Shown here piece after piece: positions 52,401-62,772 of a DNA stretch of 64,000 bases; positions within the stretch are counted from its first letter, which is position 1, and each line of letters starts with the position of its first letter. Position numbers and translations under genes: made by a program. Below the pieces are notes generated by a model. That model was given only the letters and a program-made list of their open reading frames with translations. It was not told the DNA's origin and did not search any database. The DNA is from Rhynchopus euleeides (lineage: Eukaryota; Euglenozoa; Diplonemea; Diplonemida; Diplonemidae): NCBI GenBank assembly GCA_963210315.1, contig OY723322.1, positions 496,001-560,000 of the forward strand. The letters are read 5' to 3'.

Positions 52401-53386
52401 AGCCTGGGGGGGCATGACACACTGTGTTTGAAGCCTGGGGGGGCATGACACAGTGTGTTAGAAGCCTGGGGGGGCATGACACAGTGTGCTGGAAGCCTGG
52501 GGGGGCATGACACACAGTGTTAGAAGCCTGGGGGGGCATGACACACTGTGTTTGAAGCCTGGGGGGGCATGACACAGTGTGTTAGAAGCCTGGGGGGGCA
52601 TGACACACAGTGTTAGAAGCCTGGGGGGGCATGACACAGTGTGCTGGAAGCCTGGGGGGGCATGACACACAGTGTTAGAAGCCTGGGGGGGCATGACACA
52701 CTGTGTTTGAAGCCTGGGGGGGCATGACACAGTGTGTTAGAAGCCTGGGGGGGCATGACACACTGTGTTAGAAGCCTGGGGGGGCATGACACAGTGTGCT
52801 GGAAGCCTGGGGGGGCATGACACACAGTGTTAGAAGCCTGGGGGGGCATGACACAGTGTGTCAGAAGCCTGGGGGGGCATGACACAGTGTTAGAAGCCTG
52901 GGGGGGCATGACACAGTGTGTTAGAAGCCTGGGGGGGCATGACACAGTGTGCTGGAAGCCTGGGGGGGCATGACACACAGTGTTAGAAGCCTGGGGGGGC
53001 ATGACACAGTGTGTCAGAAGCCTGGGGGGGCATGACACAGTGTGCTGAAAGCCTGGGGGGGCATGACACAGTGTGCTAGAAGCCTGGGGGGGCATGACAC
53101 AGTGTGTTAGAAGCCTGGGGGGGCATGACACACTGTGTTAGAAGCCTGGGGGGGCATGACACAGTGTGTTAGAAGCCTGGGGGGGCATGACACACAGTGT
53201 TAGAAGCCTGGGGGGGCATGACACAGTGTGCTGGAAGCCTGGGGGGGCATGACACACTGTGTTAGAAGCCTGGGGGGCATGACACAGTGTGCTGGAAGCC
53301 TGGGGGGGCATGACACAGTGTGCTAGAAGCCTGGGGGGGCATGACACACTGTGTTAGAAGCCTGGGGGGGCATGACACAGTGTGTA
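49468..53386 (+). repeat. 3.9-kb satellite of 31-bp units (about 126 copies)
   Basis: The unit is GCCTGGGGGGGCATGACACA plus an 11-bp variable part such as GTGTGTTAGAA. About six variants of the ACAC(A/T)GTGTG segment alternate, with occasional shorter units. A block of 709 bp at about 50267-50975 is repeated in tandem at 50976-51684, showing recent unequal exchange. Long open frames on the minus strand encoding a Cys/Pro-rich repeat are satellite artefacts. The array ends in a unique tail (GTGTAAGGACC). Confidence 0.95.
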
Positions 53387-53452
53387 AGGACCACGTGGGA
53401 GTATGTCACTTTGGAGCCAGTTTTGTGTGGCACCCAATTTTTTCACCTCTGC

Positions 53453-54241
53453 GGGGGTCTTCGCTCCGGGTCAATTTGGGTCAACTTGGGTCAATTTGGG
53501 TCACCCTGGGGTTTTTCACCTTAGGAAAATGGGGGGCTTCGCTCCGGGTCAATCTGGGTCAGCTTGGGTCAGTGACCCGGAGCGAAGCCCCCCCCCTTAG
53601 GTGACCAAAAATAGGTGAAAATTTTTGCCTATTTTCCCTTGTGTCAAACTTGGAGTCTGACCCAAAAATCGGAATCTGTGACCCATGGTTTATATGGGCA
53701 AACCTGAAAATTTCCGACTTTTTCCCCAATTTTTCCCACTTCCTGGCCATACCTTTCCCGACCCAAAATCAAACAAATGCAGCGGAAAATGGCCAAAAAT
53801 AGGCCAAAAAACCCCAATTTTTTTCCTATGGGAACGAACATGGGGGTCTTCGCTCCGGGTCAATTTGGGTCAACTGGGGGTCTTCGCTCCGGGTCAATTT
53901 GGGTCAACTTGGGTCAATTTGGGTCACCCTGGGGTTTTTCACCTTAGGAAAATGGGGGGCTTCGCTCCGGGTCAATCTGGGTCAGCTTGGGTCAGTGACC
54001 CGGAGCGAAGCCCCCCCCCTTAGGTGACCAAAAATAGGTGAAAATTTTTGCCTATTTTCCCTTGTGTCAAACTTGGAGTCTGACCCAAAAATCGGAATCT
54101 GTGACCCATGGTTTATATGGGCAAACCTGAAAATTTCCGACTTTTTCCCCAATTTTTCCCACTTCCTGGCCATACCTTTCCCGACCCAAAATCAAACAAA
54201 TGCAGCGGAAAATGGCCAAAAATAGGCCAAAAAACCCCAAA
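53453..54241 (+). repeat. 366-bp direct duplication (423-bp spacing) with CTTCGCTCCGGGTCA hairpins
   Basis: 53453-53818 and 53876-54241 are near-identical. Each contains repeated GGGTCAATTTGGGTCAACTT strings and a hairpin with arms GGGGGCTTCGCTCCGGGTCA and its complement (53529-53596 and 53952-54019). A third partial start occurs at 53842. Non-coding. Confidence 0.88.
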
Positions 54242-54248
54242 TGTTTTT

Positions 54249-54301
54249 CCGGGGGGCTTCGCCCCCCGGACCCCCCTTGCGTGGGGGGCTTCGCCCCCCA
54301 C
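54249..54301. repeat. Two adjacent GC hairpins with TTC loops
   Basis: CCGGGGGGC-TTC-GCCCCCCGG at 54249-54269 and GTGGGGGGC-TTC-GCCCCCCAC at 54281-54301; both perfect 9-bp stems with the GCTTCGC core. Confidence 0.9.
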
Positions 54302-55403
54302 GCCACACGCACCTCCCGGCCGGGGGCCGGTTCGGTCGTCGTCGGCTGCGCTCAAAGGGCGTGCGGTAGCCGACGCCCTTTTGTGCTCGCCTCCTCCTCC
54401 CACACTTCAGTATGACGTTTAGGTGCGTCGGTGTTCCTGCTTTGTTCTTCTGTTGACTGGGACGGGCCAGTCCTCGTGGGTTGCCGACCGGTGTGTCCTC
54501 CCCTGGGATCCCCTCCTCCCCCCACCACTTGCATCTGGTTCAGCTTCAGTGAGAGCTGAGCGGGAGCCATACTTGCTCTCGGTGACCAATTGTCCGCAGT
54601 CCTACATCATGACGAGTTTGGTAATGCCCAGTCGCAGCCATCCCCCGTCCCAGGTGTTCTGCCGTGGGGCAGCTCACCATCTGCTGTGGTCACACACCAG
54701 TGAGCAGGCCCTGTCAACGAAATCGATGTGACTGCTCTTGCCGCAGGGCAACGGAGGTGGGCCTGCATTGCATCCTGTTGCCGCTCAGTTCTGTTCCCAC
54801 CGGAGATTCTTGTTGCGCCGCAGATCGAACAGTCTTTCGTGTCGTCGGCGCCGATCTTGTATAAAACGTAGGCAGTAGGCTGCTGTGGGTGACCTGCAGG
54901 TTACCCGTCCCTTTCGTGCAGGCAGCGCCCGAGGTGCGATGTTTTTATGGGAACACGGCAGCTGCCCCGCACTCCATTCTGCTCTCTTGTCTGCTGTTTA
55001 TGTTCAACAAGGTCTGGCTGCCAGTGATCTCGCTGGGGGTCGGGCAAACCAAAAAAGAGGTAGGGCACAGGGTGGGCCGAGCTCGCGAGAAAAAAGGTGC
55101 AGCCCAACCCCGCCCCGACTTCCCGTGGTATGATGCAAACAGGATCGAATACACGACCACAGAACATTTTCCCCCAATTCGAGAGGCACCGGATGTTGCT
55201 GCCTTTGGTCGTCGCCTGCTGGATCAAAAATCAGGAATCCAGGGGATCTTGGATTGCCTTTGAGTACTTGCAAAACTGCAATCCCGAGAAACTTTGCCAG
55301 CTAGTGTTCAGGAACGGCAGCAAATCTCATGGCTTGCATCGCTTTGTGGATGGTGTGCGATGATCAATCCCATACACGCAAGGACTTGGTCGCGAGACAG
55401 CCT

Positions 55404-55457
55404 ACAGGGGGTCTGGGGGGCGGAGCCCCCCAGCCGCCGGAGCCCACGGTAGTGAAC
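55404..55457 (-). repeat. 55-bp interspersed repeat, copy 7 (inverted)
   Basis: Inverse-oriented full copy, reading ACAGGGGGTC through CACGGTAGTGAAC on the plus strand. Confidence 0.85.
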
Positions 55458-55954
55458 ATCCTGAAAGTCTTCGAAGGCGAGTCCCCACACCGGTTGGTGC
55501 TGTTGCACATTCCAGGCGGAGATGGTCCTTCGCTTGGGACATGATGAGGGGCGCTTCGATGAACACCATCAAGCCCCCAGCATGCCGTTGGGTTTTCATA
55601 CGCTGCGGTGCATGAAAACTCGGCCACAAGGCCGAACCCAAAAGCCCCAAAATCTGACCCGGGAGGTAGGGCCGAGGGTAGGGCCATGCCACCCCTGGCG
55701 GCCCACCCTCCCAAAGAATTACAGAAAAAGGGAGGTGGGGCCGCGGCCCCCTGCCAGCCCTGGCACGGGATCACTGCTGGCGGGTAGTTCAGGCTCGTGG
55801 CCCTCCTCGTTCCGATAGCCCCTCGGACATCCAAATGATTCACGTGCAGCAGCCCATGCGCAGAGAACGGTGTGCCGTCTTGTACAGCAACTGTTGGACA
55901 ACTGTTGAAATCGTTTTTCACCAAAAAAAATCGCTCTGCGGGCCAAGTCGAAGA

Positions 55955-56330
55955 TTTTTCTGGGGACTTTTGGTGTCCCCAATTTTTCAAATTTCGAAAA
56001 ATAAGCTCACTTTGCTAAACTGGACCCAACTCCCCACACTCTTTTTTTCCGACTTTTTCACGGGTTTTTTCCGGTTTTTTTTGGTTTTTTTTGGCGGATG
56101 GAGCGAAGACCCCCTGCCAGAAATTTTTTTTCGAGATTTTTCGCAAATTTTGCATTGTCCCCAACACCCCTGTGTCACGGGACCTTCGCTCTGTGTCAGT
56201 GACACACAGTGACACAGAGCGAAGGCCTGGCGGCGTTTTTGCCGATTTCGCCTAAGGTGAACAAAACCGCCTGTGTGACACACTGACACAATTTGACACA
56301 GTTTGACACAGAGCGAAGGCCCCCCCAGTT
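55955..56330. mobile_element. CTTCGCT-family cluster: inverted relative of 45750-45905 plus a GACACAGAGCGAAGG palindrome
   Basis: 55955-56115 is the inverse of the element at the potassium-channel leader, ending GAGCGAAGACCCCC. Next to it, CCTTCGCTCTGTGTC (56183-56197) pairs perfectly with GACACAGAGCGAAGG (56211-56225). A further GACACAGAGCGAAGGCC occurs at 56308-56324. Confidence 0.7.
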
Positions 56331-57139
56331 CAGACAGCACGTCAAGAAGGCCCCGCAAATGGGCTGCGTGCCAAGGAGGGAGTGGGTGGGTGGGCGGAAG
56401 GGAGCAAGATACAGACAGAGACAAGGGAGTGGCAGCGGCTATGTCGACTACGGGGACCACCCGCTCCCCTGAGGCATGGGAGGAAGAAGGGGTGGGTAGG
56501 TGGGTGGGTGGGGGTTTGGCTGAAAAGAAATCTAAACCCCTCACCCCCCCCCCCCCCGCCACGTGGGTGAGAGCTTATGAGAAGAAAGCCAGTTTCGATG
56601 TGTATGGGGCCCACAACTTTGGTGTGCCTGTGCCTGGGTGGGAGTGGTGTGTGTGTGTGTGACCATCCAGTGATATGGTCGTCATGTGTTGTGGCAGTTG
56701 GGTTGGGGTCGGTTGGGTGGTAGTGCATCAGTTCGATATTAAGTGCTGCGCTGTTCGAAGTGTCATCCTGCGGGACTCTCAAGTTGACCAGCAGCGCGGC
56801 ACGTTGGGATGGGATGAGAGCATTCAGCTGGGGGAGGCAACGGGTGGCGCCTGGCGCATTTACCCTTCCCTTAACCTGGGGGGAAGGGGTGGGACAGTGG
56901 TGCTCCAAAGGAGAGCACACCACTATCAAGTCCGATGTACACCCGGTAGACAAATTCAGTTGGAAAGGGGTGGCGAAAGAGGAAGGGAAGCGAGGCGACG
57001 ATGTACCGTTTCTTTTTCCACGGATTCCTCTATTCTCGGGGGGGGGGGCGGTAAGTATTCTCGTATTTTTCGTTTGTCCTCGAGAGAACATAACATGGCA
57101 TACAGTATTGCATTTTCTCGTGTTCTCAATTCCAGCTAG

Positions 57140-57249
57140 GATCTTCGCTGCGGTGCCGAAAACGGTGCGTTTTGGCGCATTTCTTCCTCGGTGTAGGTGA
57201 TAATCACCAAACTTTGCCGAAAACTTGCCGATGGCGAAGAGACCCGTAC
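57140..57249. mobile_element. Decayed CTTCGCT-family element
   Basis: It starts GATCTTCGCTGCGG and ends GGCGAAGAGACCCGTACG. Interior strings (GGTGCGTTTTGGCGCATTTC, GTAGGTGATAAT) match the intact copy at 23376-23483. Confidence 0.65.
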
Positions 57250-57882
57250 GCTTTTTTTCAAACCCCGGAGGGGCCCTTGGAGGGGGTCAAGGGGAGGGCG
57301 GTTCGACAGCGTGTGAGGTGCAGAATATGCAGATGAACAACAAAGATTAATCTTTAGTGACTATGGGAGGACAAAGGGGGAGGGGCCGCACGAGCTGTGT
57401 CGGCTGACGGTGTTGGACAGTAACACAAGGCGTGGTGGCTCATGACAGCCTGGCGATGTTAAGTCCCTTTCATCAGGTCGGTAGTGACCAGGCTTTGGCT
57501 TTAGTTTTGAACTGGGCGGACCATACCCGATCTGGTGACAGAAAAGATGGGAGAAAATACGAAGAACGTGGAAATCAACGAACAAATACACAGTTTAGCT
57601 TGGTTTCGAGGATTGCTCTGAGGTGTGGTGGATGAACAGGAGGCCTCCATGCTTCACCACACCTCGATCCCTGCTAACCCTGGCCCCATTACCCGGGTAT
57701 TCGCCGAAGACGCGGCCGGGTGAGGGGGGCGTGTTGAAACTTGTGTCACATCGTGTAGGGAAATCCCCCACTGCGATACTGGAGCGGAAGCAATCCGCCC
57801 GTGCAGAAGACACCAACACCAAGCACCTCGTGATGTTGATGCGATGCAATTTCCGCTGCACATGCACACAACCACGGAAGGG

Positions 57883-59902
57883 TCAGAGCTCGGTCACGTC
57901 CCAAACAAGCAGCTGGCCATCGTGTCCTGCCGTGGCCACACGTGTGCCGTTGGGGGAGAAGCTCAGGCGGCGTACAGCCCCCACGTGCCCCGCAAGTATG
58001 GACACCGCTGCCCCGCCGCTGGTGCCCCACACCACCACCGGGCCCACCCCGGCAGCGGCGACGAGGCGCCCGTCGGGTGAGTGCTGCACATCGAACGAGA
58101 CCCGAGCCGTGTTGCAGCCGCAGCCGTTCACTGATACTGGCATCGCTGTCGGCACTACCCACCCACAGCCCCACACGCACCGTCCCGTCGTCCATCCCGC
58201 GTGCAAGTTCGTCCCCGTCTGGCGAGAAGGACAACGCCGTCACACGCGCCCCCACAGACACAACTGCTGCCTCCTGCTGCCCATTGCCCACAGCGAAGAT
58301 GCGCACGGCCTCGCCCACCTCCGCGTGCACTGTCACGGCCGCCACGCGTGCTCCACCTAAGTTGGAACCAGAGCCAACACCGGCAGGCGCAAATGCCACC
58401 TCGCGTGAGTGCCTGTGCAGCACCAGTTCAGGACGTATCCCAGTAACGGCATCGTGCACGCGCGTCACCTCCTCCTCCACCCCGCCGGCCACGAGTAGCC
58501 GCCCGTCCGGTGAGAACCGCACACGCCGCACAGGCGCCGCCGCCGCGCCCCCCTTCTCCACCTCCAGCAGCACCGCCCCGGTCGTGGCATCGCACAGCAC
58601 AACGCGCCCACCAGCCCCGCCGACCGCGACACGCACCCCGTCCGGCGAGAAGGCCACATCGTGCGCGGCAAAGCCACCGCACGCGAGCGACCGCATGTAC
58701 ACCCCGGTTGCAGCGCTGAAGACACGCACCATCCCGTCAATCCCACCCGCCGCAATCTCCGACCCGTCGGGCGAGTGCGCCACGCTCAGCACACTGCACG
58801 GGTGTCGGATGCGCAGCACGCACCGCATGGACGCACCCACCGTGCACGCACTGGCAATCGTGTCGGAGACTCCGCAGCTTTGCGGCACGTCCGTCACGGG
58901 TGTGGGTGTTGGAGGAGAAGGGGTCGAAGGAGAAGGTGTTGGAGGTGTGGTTGGCAGGTCCCACAGGAGGATGTCGGCAGCATCGGCGTTCCCAGCAGTG
59001 ACGAGGGTGTTGGTGATGCGGAAGTACGAGACTGCGAGCGTCGTCGAGTCTGGAAGACTGTAGGACTCCAACAGGCTACCGGTCTCGACGGAGAAAATCC
59101 TCAAATACTCACCCTGGCCAGTCGCCGCCAACTTGGTTGAGTCACTGCTAAACGAGAGAGAATAAATGCCTGGGCCTGTCATGACCGTCAGGTGTGTGGA
59201 GTAGTCGTTCAGGTTGTAGATAGTCAACGTCCTGCTTGTTACCGACGCCGCAGCGGCCAAGTAGACGCCATCTAGTGACACATCCATGCCGTAGACAGGA
59301 CTTCCAACATCCGTCAGTCTCGTCACAAAACTCCCTGTCGCTGCATCCCACACAACGACTGATGTGTCAGTCGAACCACTGATGATCTTTGTCCCATCAA
59401 TGGTGTACTTCAAGCTGATCACGGCTTGTCCGTGACCGCCAGTGAGCGACAACATCAAATCACCAGTCGCAGCATCCCAGATATGAATTTGTTGGCCCAG
59501 GTGCGCAGAAGCAACACGTGTCCCGTCTGGTGAGTATGCAATGGCATAGCAGTAACCCTTTTCTGAGTTCGACCACAGCTCCGTCCCGCTGCTCAACGTG
59601 GCGACTGCAACCCCATCAGAAACCGCGGCCACCACAACGTGGTCCCCATCAGGAGAGAAGGCAACCTCCCACGCACTCGAGTAGGAGGGCACTGTGAGTG
59701 CAGCACCTGTGCTCACAGTATACACATGCAAACCGTCGCTGTTCGCTGCCACCGCAGCCAACGTGTCGTCACGCGAAACTACAACACGCTTGGGGTTTGA
59801 CGGCCCGCTTGCCAGCGTCACGCTACACTGCGGACCCGCACCATTGGGGCATGGTGTATGTGCACTGAAGCACACACACAGCAGCGCTGCTACTGCTGCC
59901 AT
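57883..59902 (-). CDS. Secreted-type WD40 protein, two propellers, with an apparent frameshift near 58090-58200
   Basis: Start chosen at the ATG at 59902, which opens a signal-peptide-like MAAVAALLCVCFSAH. About a dozen WD-type blades follow, with signatures such as AFSPDG, AYSPDGTRVA, HIWDAATG, SFSPDGDELARG and SFSPNGTRVATAG. A Pro/Thr linker (TPPTPSPSTPSPPTPTP) separates two likely seven-bladed propellers. The frame holding blades up to DDGTVRVGLWVGSADSDAS must change by one base to reach QHSPDGRLVAAAGV and the last blade LLVWDVTEL before the stop at 57883. No GTATG donor is present there, so this is a real frameshift or a sequencing error. Otherwise the unshifted frame runs on as a Cys/Arg-rich tail to 57746. 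The ligand is unknown. Confidence 0.75.
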
Positions 59903-60849
59903 GGTGTGTATGGTATCTGTCAAGGTACCGATGTTCTGGTGTGAGAAGGTACGACATGCTGCAGAAGACCAACTGATGAACACGCGTGCTCGGCAGCAGC
60001 ACTGCAGGGGAGGGGTTAGTGGGGTGAGAGCTGAACCTGCAAACGGTACACTGGCACGTTACGATATCCTCGTCGGCCACGGCCCTCAAGCTAGGAAGAC
60101 TTTTTCTTCGCCACGGTGCGCACAAGCAAAATATATCCGCGAACCCACTGAATTGTCGGAACTGGACGGGAGTGTTTATCTGAGGCGGCACAAAGCACCG
60201 CAGTGACACCTGCAGCGGTTTGCGGGACACACGAGACCCACCGGTGTGGGCAGATGCAATACGAGAAGGGGGGCTGATGCGCATGGGCAAGCGAGTATTT
60301 CACGCCAGGCCAGCTGACGGCTCTCCCGATCCGTGGAGCCGGTTCCTGCACCGCGGTCCCGCCTTCACCCCCCGCCCTTGGGCGGGGGGGTATTATACTT
60401 CATTGGCAACGTGCCAAGACATGCCCCGACCAGTCCTCATCGTATATTGCGCTGAGAGCTGCGTGTGTCTTACCGCCGATTTGTCTGATGAATACAAATG
60501 GCTCTCGCCATACACACTGCCACCCTCGTCAAGACAACATGCGTACACTGAGGTCCAACCCCAGAGGCTAGACCTCACAGTGCACTCAGTGGTGGGCTAA
60601 GAAGGTCCCTCCAAAACAAAATATATAAACAGGCTTGCCGCGCCGCCGAGCCCGCGTTGACGAAGAAATAATAGAGGGGGGAAAAATACCCCCAGAAGGA
60701 GCAGCGTGGAAAGTCACCTTGACATAATTTTTTTTGCATTTTCCTCTTTGCCCAAACACAAAAAAAAGAGGGCCTATTCCAGAGCACAGATAGGAAGTTT
60801 GGGATGCCTGGATATACCCCCACAAACCCCCCCCCCACCCCTCCACCCC
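59903..60849. other. Intergenic spacer
   Basis: It holds the WD40 leader and the 3' UTR of the Ldh2-family gene. A perfect palindrome CCCCCCGCCC-TT-GGGCGGGGGG lies at 60368-60389. Nothing else is recognised. Confidence 0.5.
59936..59955 (-). promoter_or_regulatory. Candidate spliced-leader acceptor of the WD40 gene
   Basis: The minus strand reads CGTACCTTCTCACACCAG, with AG at 59937-59936, 33 nt before the ATG at 59902. This supports starting at that ATG rather than at the upstream GTG. Confidence 0.55.
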
Positions 60850-62064
60850 CTAGAGCCGAGCACCTCCGACTTTGCTGTTCTCAGCTGCGGCAATCAGCCC
60901 CTGGGGCACACCGAGAGTCGTTGCGGTTTCAACAAGCTTCCCCCATGTCGCCTTCGGTACCGGGATCCCGTGTTCGGTCCGCAGGGCCGATGTCCGGCGC
61001 TCCACATCCCCGGGCATCAGCACCGGCTCGTTCTCCGCAAACTTCCGGGAGCCCCGCAGGTAGGATAGGAAGCCATCCAGTTCCTCATAGCGCTCCTCGG
61101 CTGACGAGGTGTCTCCCCCCAGCAGGGTGGGGTCGAAGATAAACCCCACGACGCTGTTTACAGGCGACTGGTCCTCTGGTGTGCACTTCAGCGGGTGCTT
61201 GGGGTGCAGTGTTCTGGAACCCGTAAGCGCACCCGCCAGCAGCTCGCAGGCAACCAAGAGGCCAGAGCCCTTGTGCTCGCCGAAGGGCATCAGTGCGCCT
61301 TCTGGGGACTGCATCAGATCCATCGGGTCCTGGGAGGGGCGGCCTGTGCTGTCGAGGAAGAGCCCCGGCTGGACCTGGCGCATGCCCTTCGAGACCATAT
61401 CGCGGATCTTGCCAAACGCGACCTTGCTGGTGGCAAAGTCGAGGATGAAGTTGCGCCGGCCCCCCTCCGAGGGGAGGGCGATGCAGATGGGGTTTGTGCA
61501 GCAGACGCTCTCCCCCCCGTTGTGCACCGCGACGAGGGGCTTGTGGTCCTGCACGTTCGCAAAGAAGATCCCGGCCAGACCCGCATTGACAACCTGCGTC
61601 CCGAACCTGCCGAGACGCCCGATATGCCCGCTCTTCCGGCAGGAGAGGACGCAGATCCCATTCTTCTTCGCTCTGGAAATCGCGACGTTGACGGAGTCGC
61701 ACATCGCGCGCTGTCCAAAGGCATGCTGCTCCTTCCCGGTTGCAGGGTCCTTTTTAAATGCATCGATCACGATAAAGTTTTCCGACGTCTGCGGTGTGAC
61801 AAACACCGCAAGGTTTGGGAGCAGCCTCCCCGATTTAATCCCCGCGTGATACACCGGGAGCATCTGCACGCCGTGGCTGTCGTGCCCGTGGAGGTTGCTC
61901 TCCACAAGGTGGTCAGCCACCTCTGCCCGCTCGTCGGAGGCGCACCCCATCTTCTCCAGGATGCCTTCCACCAGCGCACGCAGCGAGTCGGGGGACACGC
62001 GCACAGGCGGGTCGCCTGCAAACCCCACCGACGCCGCCTTATCGAACATCTGTTTTCCGGACAT
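60850..62064 (-). CDS. Malate/L-lactate dehydrogenase, Ldh2 family, with glycosomal-type C-terminus
   Basis: This NAD(P)-dependent 2-hydroxyacid dehydrogenase family is unrelated to classical LDH/MDH. The protein has 404 residues, slightly longer than the usual 330-370. Family motifs: SNLHGHDSHGV (57-66, with the catalytic His), CRKSGHIGRLG, GIFFANVQDHKP, CCTNPICIALPSEG, FILDFATSKVA, and GEHKGSGL near the C-terminal active-site loop. The protein ends Gly-Gly-Ala-Arg-Leu; ARL matches the type-1 peroxisomal signal and is the same tripeptide as on the phosphoglycerate kinase in this window. Import into glycosomes, where it could reoxidise NADH, is inferred. The substrate could be malate, lactate, sulfolactate or ureidoglycolate. 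Confidence 0.92.
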   Translation of the reverse strand: MSGKQMFDKAASVGFAGDPPVRVSPDSLRALVEGILEKMGCASDERAEVADHLVESNLHGHDSHGVQMLPVYHAGIKSGRLLPNLAVFVTPQTSENFIVIDAFKKDPATGKEQHAFGQRAMCDSVNVAISRAKKNGICVLSCRKSGHIGRLGRFGTQVVNAGLAGIFFANVQDHKPLVAVHNGGESVCCTNPICIALPSEGGRRNFILDFATSKVAFGKIRDMVSKGMRQVQPGLFLDSTGRPSQDPMDLMQSPEGALMPFGEHKGSGLLVACELLAGALTGSRTLHPKHPLKCTPEDQSPVNSVVGFIFDPTLLGGDTSSAEERYEELDGFLSYLRGSRKFAENEPVLMPGDVERRTSALRTEHGIPVPKATWGKLVETATTLGVPQGLIAAAENSKVGGARL

Positions 62065-62772
62065 GGCTGGGCGGGGAGAGGGGGGACGAGAAGGGGGGTG
62101 GAAGCGGTGGGGGTATCAGCACATGCGGCCTTGTGTGGCGCTGCCAGGAAGGCGGGGAGGTGTGTATGGTGTGCCTGCGTGTGGGATTGTGTGTAGGGGG
62201 GTGGGGGAGGGGTTGGGGTGTGTGGGCAAGCCATTGGCTCCCATCCGTTCTTTTGGATTTTGTGTCGGGTGGGCCATCGACTGCCTCAACAGAAGAGGAG
62301 GGAAATGAGCCAAAAAAACGCGGATTTTCGGCGGAGTCGCGAAGAACCCCGAAAGCTCTTCTGATTTTGAATTGCGTTGATAGGTAGCGGTGCAAGTCTT
62401 GCTCAAAGCTTCACTGTCCGGTAAACATGGTGGCGGATAATGTCGCAAGTGGTGGAGGGCAAAGGGGTGGTGAGGGTGAGGGGGGGAGGGGCTGGGGGGT
62501 GGGGCGGGGGTGGGCTGCGCCTGCCCTGGCGTGGCATGTTTTTTTTGACTACATTTGCTTCACTGGTGTCAGCAGGTGGTCGCTCTCGGAGCTGTGTGAA
62601 GGGGGTGAAATGCGGTGGTGATCAACAGTTGTTTCGGGAGATGCTCCGTTCGGACCCATCGCAGGACAAGCCTCCACAGGCAACCAGAGACCGGGCTCAG
62701 CGAACCCCAGCAGGATGCGGACACAGCTGCGCCAAAGCGATTCAATATGAGACAGTCGACATACCTAAACAC
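62065..62772. other. Spacer between the eL19 and Ldh2 genes
   Basis: 708 bp containing the Ldh2 leader (C/T-rich on the coding strand close to the start) and the 3' UTR of eL19. No repeat or gene is recognised. Confidence 0.5.
62067..62100 (-). promoter_or_regulatory. Candidate spliced-leader acceptor two bases before the Ldh2 start
   Basis: The minus strand reads CCCCCCTCTCCCCGCCCAG and then CC-ATG, with AG at 62068-62067. If used, the leader has only two non-SL nucleotides. Confidence 0.55.

Larger units (their letters stand above)
45696..57882. other. 12.2-kb repeat-rich intergenic tract
   Basis: No host gene is supported. The tract holds the CTTCGCT elements, decayed coding-like DNA on the plus strand, three copies of the 55-bp repeat, the 701-bp TIR element, GC hairpins, the 31-bp satellite and a 366-bp duplication, all listed separately. 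At 48835-48990 the plus strand encodes a short protein-like stretch (FEVTERAAAERELITDAF) with no start or context. The region 54310-55380 and the final 56.3-57.8 kb show nothing I can name. Confidence 0.55.

Noticed and set aside
49468..53386. Repeated Cys/Pro-rich frames and a CRISPR-like look
   Set aside because: The 31-bp units are contiguous with no unique spacers, in a eukaryotic genome with no cas genes; it is a satellite.
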